From assembly GCA_002796045.1 (NCBI GenBank), contig PCVM01000047.1:2557-7953 (forward strand): a stretch of 5,397 nt of DNA. Reading direction: 5' to 3'. The translations under genes and the position numbers were made by a program. This document shows positions 1 through 5,397 of this stretch, in pieces. How positions within the stretch are numbered: position 1 is the stretch's first letter; each line of letters begins with the position of its first letter. Source of the DNA: Candidatus Roizmanbacteria bacterium CG11_big_fil_rev_8_21_14_0_20_36_8 (GTDB taxonomy: Bacteria; Patescibacteriota; Microgenomatia; UBA1406; GWC2-37-13). The notes below the pieces were generated by a model that searched no databases, was not told the DNA's origin, and was given only the letters and a program-made list of their open reading frames with translations.

Positions 1-546
1 ATGAATCTTGGGCAGCTTTTTGAGACTATCCTTGGTTGGATTGCAATGAAGAATAATAGTGAAATTTCTGTTCCTGTTTTTGAAAGAATAAAAGAAGATT
101 ATATTTTTAAAGAACTAGAAAAACTTGGATTACCATCTGATGGAAAAGTAACTCTTTATGATGGAAAGTCAGGAAAGGCATTCGAAAGACCAGTACTTGT
201 CGGGATTGGGTACATTCTCAAGCTTATCCATATGATCGAGGATAAATTTCATGCTCGATCAGTAGGACCATACTCTCTTGTAACGCAACAACCACTTGGA
301 GGAAAATCTCAAATGGGAGGGCAAAGATTTGGAGAGATGGAGGTTTGGGCTCTTGAAGCGCATCGCGTTCCACATACTCTTCAAGAAATGCTTACAATTA
401 AAAGTGATGATGTTCGTGGCCGTCAAAAAGCCTTTGAAGCAATCATTAAAGGATTGGATATCCCACAATCAAGCGTCCCAGAATCGTTTAACGTTCTCGT
501 TAAGGAATTGAACGCGCTTGGATTATCAATTGATTATATTTCATAA
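1..546 (+). CDS. rpoB: RNA polymerase subunit beta, C-terminal part (5' end outside window)
   Basis: This is the last 181 residues of the beta subunit of DNA-dependent RNA polymerase; the rest lies upstream of the window. The first codon, ATG, is an internal Met matching the MNIGQ segment of other bacterial RpoB proteins, not a true start. Conserved blocks follow in order: a LYDG segment (52-55), the [14 protein letters not shown] block (74-87) that lines the active-centre side, the [13 protein letters not shown] block (90-102), [15 protein letters not shown] (106-120), [11 protein letters not shown] (128-137) and [11 protein letters not shown] (160-170). These form the C-terminal region that anchors the clamp through beta'. 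The protein ends soon after the conserved core, without the acidic tail seen in Bacillus subtilis. [11 protein letters not shown] replaces the common EAYGAAYTLQE, which I associate with Patescibacteria. The stop is TAA, and rpoC follows closely, as in nearly all bacteria. Confidence 0.97.
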   Translation: MNLGQLFETILGWIAMKNNSEISVPVFERIKEDYIFKELEKLGLPSDGKVTLYDGKSGKAFERPVLVGIGYILKLIHMIEDKFHARSVGPYSLVTQQPLGGKSQMGGQRFGEMEVWALEAHRVPHTLQEMLTIKSDDVRGRQKAFEAIIKGLDIPQSSVPESFNVLVKELNALGLSIDYIS

Positions 547-555
547 CCTGATAAT

Positions 556-560
556 GGAAG
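556..560 (+). promoter_or_regulatory. Weak Shine-Dalgarno-like GGAAG before rpoC
   Basis: GGAAG ends 8 bases before the ATG at 569. It is the only purine-rich candidate near the rpoC start, and it matches the GGAGG core only partly. The alternative ATG at 554 has no such sequence before it (the preceding bases are AACCTGATA), so this site favours the start at 569. The evidence is weak. Confidence 0.3.
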
Positions 561-568
561 ACACAAAC

Positions 569-3500
569 ATGCTTGATTTTTCAGGCTTAAGAATAAGACT
601 TGCTTCGCCAAAAGATATTTTAGGGTGGTCACATGGAGAAGTTACAAAACCAGAAACAATTAATTACCGCACTTTCCGACCTGAAAAGGATGGATTATTT
701 GACGAGAGAATTTTTGGCCCTACCAAAGATTATGAATGTTACTGTGGAAAATATAAAAGAATTAGATATAAAGGAATAATTTGCGACCGTTGCGGAGTTG
801 AAGTAACATCTTCAGTTGTCAGGCGTGAAAGAATGGGTCATTTAAAACTTGCTACTCCTGTTGCGCATATTTGGTATTTCAAAGGAGCATCGTCACCACT
901 TAGTATTTTACTCGACATCCCAACTCAAACACTTGAAAGAATTGTTTACTATGCATTGTTTATTGTTACAGACGTTGATGAAAAGAGACAGGCAGAAGTT
1001 GAAGTTGAACTTGAAAAACTTAAAGCAATTGATGTAAAAAAACAAGAAGTCTGGTACGAAGATGAAAAAACAAAACTTAAAAAAACATACAATAATGAAA
1101 AAGAATCAATAAAGAAAAAAATTTCAAATACTGAGAACCGAGAAATAACACTTCAAGAAGTAGATCTCAAGGAACGTGCTTCATTTAGAAAACTTTCTGA
1201 TCGCTATGTCGAAAGAAAGTCAAAATATGTAGCAATGTACGATCGACTAATAAAGGTTGTGAAAAGTCTTAAACTGATGGATACTTTTGAAGAAGAGGAT
1301 TATCTGTTTCTAAAAGATTTCGAACTCCATGATTTTGTTGAGGTTGGAATGGGTGCTGAAGTTTTACAGGAAATTCTTGCGGAACAAGACCTGAAAGAAA
1401 TGGTCTCTGAAACAATGAGTGAGATATCAAAAACTCGTGGTGAAAAAAGAAGCAAGCTTATTAAAAAAGTTAGAATTCTTGAGTCATTTATCAGAAGTGG
1501 GGCATCACCTGAATGGATGATGATATCAATCCTTCCTGTAATTCCACCAGACCTTCGGCCAGTTGTCCAGCTTCCAGGTGGAAAGTTTGCCACTTCAGAT
1601 CTCAATGATCTTTATCGTAGAGTAATAAATAGAAATATTAGGCTGAGTCAACTTATAGAACTTGGAGCACCGGAGATAATTCTTAGAAATGAAAAAAGAA
1701 TGCTACAAGAATCTGTGGACTCGCTGCTTGATCTCCAAAAATCAAGAGGACGCACTCAAACAAGACGATCTGCAAAAAAATTAAAGTCACTATCTGATGT
1801 TTTGAAGGGTAAACAAGGACGATTTAGACAAAATCTTCTTGGAAAACGTGTTGATTATTCAGGTCGTTCGACGATTATTGTTGGACCTGACCTCAAAATT
1901 GACCAGTGTGGAATTCCGAAAGAAATGGCACTAGAACTATTTAAACCATATCTATTACATGAAATTATAATTCGTGGACTTGCACCAAATATTAAGAGTG
2001 CTAAAAACTATCTCGAAGAAAGACAACCGGAGATTTATGATATTTTAGAGAAGATTACAGTAAATCACCCAGTCCTTCTAAATCGCGCCCCAACTCTTCA
2101 TAAACTTTCAATTCTTGGATTCTATCCAGTTTTGACCGATGATAATGCAATTAAACTTCATCCAACTGTATGTTCTGGATATAATGCAGACTTCGACGGA
2201 GATGCAATGGGCGTATTTGTCCCACTTTCTGAAGAATCAATAAAAGAAGTAAGAGAAAGAATGCTTCCATATCAAAACTTGTTAAAACCTGCAGATGGAT
2301 CTCCAATCGTAATACCAAATAAAGAAATGGCTCTTGGAATTTATTATTTAACTACTTTAGATAAACACGCTGAGCAAGATAAAACCAAACTGAGAATTTT
2401 TTCAAATCAAGAAGAATGTTTGAAGAGTTATCGACTTGATCAAATTTCGCTCAGACAACCGATCGTTGTCAGAATATCAGGAGAAATTCATGTAACTTCA
2501 GTAGGAAGAGTTATGTTTAATGAGACACTTCCTGAAGTATTACGATACAACAACTCTGACGTAACGGCTGGTGATATTAAAAATATCATCGTTAAAGCCA
2601 TGGAGCACTTAAATCAGGTTGAAGTCGGAGAAGTAATTGATAAGATTAAAAATCTAGGATTTTGGGGAGCAACTGTCTCATGCGGTCTATCAATATCGAT
2701 TTTCGACTGTAAGATAATTGATGATAAAGACAAGATAATTCAAAAAACTGAAAAGGATGTTGCAGAAATTTTAAATAATTATAACCAAGGTCTCTTAACA
2801 CTTGAAGAGAAAAAGAGAATAACAAACAAACTTTGGATTGATGTGACAGAGGACCTAGCTGATAAAACATGGGATGCAATTGATGAAGAAAATCCTGTGA
2901 AAATCATTATTCGTTCAGGAGGTGCTCGAGCATCGCGAGAGCAGTTGAAACAGCTCTCCGCTATGAAGGGGCTCGTCGTCGATCCAATGGGTAAAATTAT
3001 TGAGGTACCAACAAAATCAAATTATCGTGAAGGGTTAAATACTTTTGAGTATGTAATTTCAGCTCGAGGAGCAAGAAAGGGATTAACTGACTCAGCTCTA
3101 AAAACTGCAGATGCTGGATATCTAACTCGACGATTGCACGACGTGGCGCACGACATGATAATTCGAGAAGAAGATTGCGGGACTGAACGTGGTCTAGAAA
3201 TATTTTCAACTGGCGAACGGGGAGATAAATTGGCACTTCGGATTGATGGCAGATTTACAGCAGAGCCAGTTGTGAAGGGCAAAAAAATTCTTGTTCCTAA
3301 GAATACACTCATTGAAAAAGATGTTTTGAAATTAATTCTTGATAATGAAATTGACCATTTAACTGTACGAACAACTCTTTTTTGTCAATCAAAAATTGGA
3401 GTATGTCAAATGTGTTACGGAACAGATCTATCATCACATAAAATTGTTGAGATTGGAGTACCAGTTGGAGTTATCGCAGCTCAATCAATTGGCGAACCTG

Positions 3501-4369
3501 GAACTCAGCTGACTATGCGAGTAAGGCATTTTGGAGGAATTGTCATCGCTGATGTTACTCAAGGACTACCTCGTGTTGAAGAACTTTTTGAAACGAGAAA
3601 TCCAAAAGTAGTCTCTCCTATTACTGAAGTTGCAGGAAAAATAAGCATATCTGAAGATCCAGAACGCGACATGTATAAAGTTACAGTTACTCCAACCAAC
3701 AACCAAGAAGAGGCACAAGAATTCAGTATCCCCACAACTCAAAAACTTAAAGTAGAAGATGGTGACATGACTCCATCAGGGACCCAATTATCAGAAGGCT
3801 ATCTAAATATTAAAGATATATTAAGTATTAAAGGTCTTGATTTTGCCCAACAGTACCTTCTAAATGAAGTCCAAGCCGTATATGAATCTCAAGGAATCGG
3901 AATTCATGACAAACACTTCGAAGTAATCATCAGAAAAATGAGTGATAAAGTGGTGATTGATGATGAAGGTGATACAGAATTGACTAAAAATGAAGTCATC
4001 TCACGTGTAACCTTCAATGATGAAAATAAAAAAGCCTTAGCTGTTGGCGGTAAGCCAGCAATTGGAAAAGTAACCATATTTGGTATAACTCGCGCCGCAA
4101 TTTACACTGAATCATGGCTGTCAGCTGCTTCATTTGAGCAGACAACAAGCGTCTTAAGTCAAGCTGCAATAGCAGGAAAAGTAGACAACTTGCTCGGTTT
4201 GAAAGAGAATGTTATAATTGGACGTCTAATTCCAGTTACCCAAGAATTAATTACAAAGTATTACACAAAATTAACAAAGCAATATGCCAACGATCAACCA
4301 GCTGGTGAAGAATCGACGGACGACAAACAAGAAGAAGTCCCGAGCAGCAGCACTGAAGAGCAATTATAA
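569..4369 (+). CDS. rpoC: RNA polymerase subunit beta'
   Basis: The beta' subunit carries the catalytic magnesium and most of the clamp of RNA polymerase. Numbering from the ATG at 569 (1266 aa): zinc site 1 is C57/C59/C72/C75; a charged, Gly- and Pro-free insertion covers about 136-240; the rudder/switch region [20 protein letters not shown] covers 413-432; catalytic NADFDGD is at 539-545; the F-loop is near 783-788; the bridge helix is about 832-866 ([20 protein letters not shown]); zinc site 2 is C870/C939/C946/C949; and the trigger loop is near 980-990. The trigger loop runs directly into [14 protein letters not shown], so the large E. coli insertion is absent. B. subtilis beta' is about 1199 aa; the clamp insertion explains most of the extra length. 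The start at 569 gives [14 protein letters not shown], like homologues; ATG 554 (5 residues longer, 7 bases after the rpoB stop) is possible. The last 86 bases also encode the start of S12. Several active-centre flanks are unusual (see findings). Confidence 0.97.
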   Translation: MLDFSGLRIRLASPKDILGWSHGEVTKPETINYRTFRPEKDGLFDERIFGPTKDYECYCGKYKRIRYKGIICDRCGVEVTSSVVRRERMGHLKLATPVAHIWYFKGASSPLSILLDIPTQTLERIVYYALFIVTDVDEKRQAEVEVELEKLKAIDVKKQEVWYEDEKTKLKKTYNNEKESIKKKISNTENREITLQEVDLKERASFRKLSDRYVERKSKYVAMYDRLIKVVKSLKLMDTFEEEDYLFLKDFELHDFVEVGMGAEVLQEILAEQDLKEMVSETMSEISKTRGEKRSKLIKKVRILESFIRSGASPEWMMISILPVIPPDLRPVVQLPGGKFATSDLNDLYRRVINRNIRLSQLIELGAPEIILRNEKRMLQESVDSLLDLQKSRGRTQTRRSAKKLKSLSDVLKGKQGRFRQNLLGKRVDYSGRSTIIVGPDLKIDQCGIPKEMALELFKPYLLHEIIIRGLAPNIKSAKNYLEERQPEIYDILEKITVNHPVLLNRAPTLHKLSILGFYPVLTDDNAIKLHPTVCSGYNADFDGDAMGVFVPLSEESIKEVRERMLPYQNLLKPADGSPIVIPNKEMALGIYYLTTLDKHAEQDKTKLRIFSNQEECLKSYRLDQISLRQPIVVRISGEIHVTSVGRVMFNETLPEVLRYNNSDVTAGDIKNIIVKAMEHLNQVEVGEVIDKIKNLGFWGATVSCGLSISIFDCKIIDDKDKIIQKTEKDVAEILNNYNQGLLTLEEKKRITNKLWIDVTEDLADKTWDAIDEENPVKIIIRSGGARASREQLKQLSAMKGLVVDPMGKIIEVPTKSNYREGLNTFEYVISARGARKGLTDSALKTADAGYLTRRLHDVAHDMIIREEDCGTERGLEIFSTGERGDKLALRIDGRFTAEPVVKGKKILVPKNTLIEKDVLKLILDNEIDHLTVRTTLFCQSKIGVCQMCYGTDLSSHKIVEIGVPVGVIAAQSIGEPGTQLTMRVRHFGGIVIADVTQGLPRVEELFETRNPKVVSPITEVAGKISISEDPERDMYKVTVTPTNNQEEAQEFSIPTTQKLKVEDGDMTPSGTQLSEGYLNIKDILSIKGLDFAQQYLLNEVQAVYESQGIGIHDKHFEVIIRKMSDKVVIDDEGDTELTKNEVISRVTFNDENKKALAVGGKPAIGKVTIFGITRAAIYTESWLSAASFEQTTSVLSQAAIAGKVDNLLGLKENVIIGRLIPVTQELITKYYTKLTKQYANDQPAGEESTDDKQEEVPSSSTEEQL
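4284..4369 (+). other. Dual-coding overlap of rpoC 3' end and rpsL 5' end
   Basis: These 86 bases are read in two frames. The rpoC frame gives the last codons of an acidic, low-complexity tail (residues 1240-1266, with runs such as [10 protein letters not shown] and SSSTEEQ). The rpsL frame, shifted by +1, gives the conserved basic S12 N-terminus MPTINQLV through the Lys/Arg-rich segment up to about residue 28. The wobble base of each rpsL codon is the first base of an rpoC codon. The S12 side is certain because MPTINQLV is a family hallmark. The RpoC side rests on the frame staying open from the conserved [13 protein letters not shown] segment to the TAA at 4367. Confidence 0.88.
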
Positions 4370-4706
4370 CTCTGTAAAAAGAAAATACGTCGATAGTACA
4401 AGCCCTATGAAAAGAGGCGTGTGTACCATCGTGCGCACAATGACCCCTAGAAAGCCTAACTCTGCACTTCGCAAAGTCGCGCGTGTTAGACTTTCAAATC
4501 GCATGGAGGTCACAGCGTATATTCCAGGAGAGGGACATTCTCTTGCCGAGCACTCAATCGTCCTAATTCGAGGCGGCCGCGTAAAAGATTTACCAGGTGT
4601 AAAATATCATATTGTTAGAAATAAATTCGATACAACAGGAGTAGACAAGCGTACATCATCTCGTTCCAAATACGGAACAAAACGTCCTAAGAGTTCAAAA
4701 AAATAA
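4284..4706 (+). CDS. rpsL: 30S ribosomal protein S12
   Basis: S12 lies at the decoding centre of the 30S subunit and influences accuracy and streptomycin sensitivity. The 140-residue product starts with MPTINQLV (1-8), the family's conserved N-terminus, which fixes the start at 4284 even though it lies inside rpoC. KRGVCTIV (43-50), [17 protein letters not shown] (54-70), [11 protein letters not shown] (75-85), [17 protein letters not shown] (96-112) and [10 protein letters not shown] (127-136) match the family. It is longer than typical S12 (about 124 aa) mainly because of roughly 13 extra residues around 26-38, plus a short basic C-terminal tail. R56 sits where most bacteria have the streptomycin-linked Lys43 (M. 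tuberculosis numbering); K101, D102 and P104 (equivalent to 88, 89, 91) are conserved. No Shine-Dalgarno sequence precedes the ATG (TTAACAAAGCAAT), so initiation probably depends on ribosomes already translating rpoC. Confidence 0.97.
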   Translation: MPTINQLVKNRRTTNKKKSRAAALKSNYNSVKRKYVDSTSPMKRGVCTIVRTMTPRKPNSALRKVARVRLSNRMEVTAYIPGEGHSLAEHSIVLIRGGRVKDLPGVKYHIVRNKFDTTGVDKRTSSRSKYGTKRPKSSKK

Positions 4707-4707
4707 A

Positions 4708-5181
4708 ATGCCAAGAAATTCATACAAAAGAATACAACCCGATATTGACCCAATCTATAAGAGTTTTCAAGTAGCAAAACTAATAAATTATGTGATGCAA
4801 GATGGTAAAAAAACAGTAGCAGAAAAAATAGTATATAAAACACTTGAGCTTCTCAAACTTGAAGATAATGACCCTCTTGTGACTTTTAACAAAGCTATAA
4901 CGAACGTAATTCCAAATAAGGAAGTCCGCCCGAGAAGACTTGGTGGTGCATCTTACCTCGTACCAACTGATGTTCGTGAAGAGCGAAAACTTTATCTTGC
5001 TTTAAAGTGGATAGTTGATGCTGCGAAAACTAGATCAAATAAAGAGTTTAAAACATTTCAAGAAAAGCTAAGCACGGAGATAAAAGAGGCGGCAAAAAAT
5101 CAAGGCAAAGCTATCGAGAAACGCCTACAAACAGAAAAATTAGCAGCTCAAAACAAGGCTTTCGCTCACCTTCGTTGGTAA
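4708..5181 (+). CDS. rpsG: 30S ribosomal protein S7
   Basis: S7 is a primary 16S rRNA-binding protein that starts assembly of the 30S head and lies near the mRNA exit and E site. The 157-residue product has the usual length (B. subtilis 156). It shows the N-terminal MPR start, the helix with LINYVMQDGKKTVAEKIVY (25-43), the RPRRLGGASYLVPTDVR block (74-90, normally RRVGG..YQVP.EVR), ALKWIVDAA (98-106) and the terminal NKAFAHLRW (149-157), where many S7 proteins stop. The usual KKEDVHRMAEANKAF is changed to KRLQTEKLAAQNKAF. Its ATG comes one base after the rpsL TAA (TAAAATG) and has no Shine-Dalgarno sequence, so termination-reinitiation by the same ribosome is likely. The E. coli S7 translational control site lies between rpsL and rpsG; with a one-base gap there is no room for such a site here. 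Confidence 0.97.
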   Translation: MPRNSYKRIQPDIDPIYKSFQVAKLINYVMQDGKKTVAEKIVYKTLELLKLEDNDPLVTFNKAITNVIPNKEVRPRRLGGASYLVPTDVREERKLYLALKWIVDAAKTRSNKEFKTFQEKLSTEIKEAAKNQGKAIEKRLQTEKLAAQNKAFAHLRW

Positions 5182-5270
5182 TATAACGTACTTTTATAAA
5201 TTTATTCATGATGCAAATAATATATCCGTAATTTTTTTCGTTTATTGCAACCTGTATCAAAAATTGAAAT
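5182..5270 (+). other. AT-rich spacer between rpsG and fusA
   Basis: This is the only real intergenic spacer in the window (89 bases) and is strongly AT-rich. It contains a 10-base palindrome ATAAATTTAT (5196-5205), several AT-rich -10-like hexamers (TATAAA at 5195, TAATAT at 5218) that lack a convincing -35 at the right distance, a T7 run (5232-5238) with no stable GC stem before it, and a weak inverted repeat. It could hold a secondary fusA promoter or a 5' leader structure, but none can be called from sequence alone. No Shine-Dalgarno sequence precedes fusA. Confidence 0.6.
5212..5249 (+). repeat. Weak imperfect inverted repeat in the rpsG-fusA spacer
   Basis: TGCAAATAA (5212-5220) can pair with TTATTGCA (5242-5249): five pairs, a bulged A at 5217, then three A-T pairs. 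The 21-base loop holds the T7 run. The stem is short and AT-rich, the loop is long, and the T-run is inside the loop rather than after the stem, so it does not look like an intrinsic terminator. It may be chance in such AT-rich DNA. Confidence 0.2.
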
Positions 5271-5397
5271 ATGGCCCAGCAAAATATAATAGCAACAAAA
5301 GACCGAAATGTTCCACTCGACATGATTAGGAATGTAGGAATTATTGCACACATCGATTCAGGAAAAACTACAACAACCGAGAGAATTCTTTTCTATA
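5271..5397 (+). CDS. fusA: Translation elongation factor G, N-terminal part (3' end outside window)
   Basis: The first 42 residues of EF-G, the GTPase that moves tRNAs and mRNA through the ribosome after peptide transfer; the remainder lies past the window edge. The G1/P-loop is AHIDSGKT (26-33), followed by TTTERILFY (34-42), which matches the family's N-terminus closely. Most bacterial EF-G have AHIDAGKT; Ser30 replaces Ala, a change also known in mitochondrial EF-G1. An in-frame TGA at 5265-5267 means the ATG at 5271 is the earliest possible ATG start. It gives a leader of about 20 residues before RNVGI; an in-frame ATG at 5322 (MIRNVGI) would give a shorter N-terminus. Its position after rpsL-rpsG is the classic str operon order. 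Confidence 0.95.
   Translation, partial: MAQQNIIATKDRNVPLDMIRNVGIIAHIDSGKTTTTERILFY

Noticed and set aside
518..568. An upstream ATG at 518 would extend RpoC by 17 residues and overlap rpoB by 29 bases.
   Set aside because: The extra residues ([17 protein letters not shown]) resemble no RpoC N-terminus I know, and the stretch is the conserved-frame end of rpoB. The starts at 554 or 569 fit better.
1300..3312. Several minus-strand open frames (70-101 codons) within rpoC.
   Set aside because: They lie antisense to strongly conserved rpoC segments and look like chance shadows.
4250..4369. Possible programmed frameshift producing an RpoC-S12 fusion.
   Set aside because: S12 has its own conserved start, the rpsL frame has a TAA at 4272-4274 just upstream of that start, and I see no slippery-site plus pseudoknot arrangement.
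4407..4409. An in-frame ATG at S12 residue 42 could start rpsL after rpoC ends and remove the overlap.
   Set aside because: It would drop MPTINQLV and the basic N-terminal arm, which are clearly present upstream in the same frame.
5232..5238. T7 run after rpsG as an intrinsic terminator.
   Set aside because: No GC-rich hairpin ends just before it; the only inverted repeat surrounds it. Termination here would also separate fusA from its usual operon.
5111..5353. Minus-strand open frame of 80 codons across the rpsG-fusA spacer.
   Set aside because: It runs antisense through the ends of two certain genes, has a hydrophobic composition expected from AT-rich antisense, and matches no family I recognise.
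1..5397. Alternative genetic code (UGA as Gly), known in some Patescibacteria.
   Set aside because: No in-frame TGA occurs in any of the genes, all four stops are TAA, and conserved Gly positions use normal Gly codons.

Overview
The window is a stretch of the core bacterial transcription/translation operon, all on the + strand, in the classic order rpoB (3' part) – rpoC – rpsL – rpsG – fusA (5' part). Every base belongs to one of these genes except short junctions and one 89-base spacer before fusA. I see no RNA gene, mobile element, CRISPR array or accessory cassette. The DNA is AT-rich, all four visible stop codons are TAA, and the standard bacterial code reads every frame without internal stops.

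The proteins look like those of a Candidate Phyla Radiation (Patescibacteria) bacterium, perhaps near Microgenomates. This rests on remembered family features: the RpoB stretch [13 protein letters not shown] in place of the usual EAYGAAYTLQE, a long charged helical insertion in the RpoC clamp, no large insertion in the trigger loop, and an S12 with an extra ~13-residue segment near its N-terminus. The lineage is an inference and was not tested by a search.

Layout: 1-546 is the last 181 residues of the RNA polymerase beta subunit. 569-4369 (or from 554) is the full beta' subunit, 1266 residues, with both zinc sites and the catalytic NADFDGD motif intact. 4284-4706 is ribosomal protein S12, whose first 86 bases lie inside the 3' end of rpoC in the +1 frame. 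4707 is a single spacer base, 4708-5181 is S7, 5182-5270 is an AT-rich spacer, and 5271-5397 is the first 42 residues of EF-G, cut by the window edge.

The two polymerase subunits form the catalytic core of RNA polymerase. S12 and S7 sit in the decoding centre and head of the small ribosomal subunit, and EF-G drives translocation. Tight packing and the near absence of Shine-Dalgarno sequences suggest one transcript with coupled translation from rpoB through rpsG.

There is no unknown multi-gene system here. The points worth a second look are molecular oddities in essential genes: the rpoC/rpsL dual-coding overlap with a marked lysine-codon signature, an Arg in S12 at the position where K43R gives streptomycin resistance in other bacteria, and unusual residues next to the RNA polymerase catalytic loop, trigger loop and F-loop.
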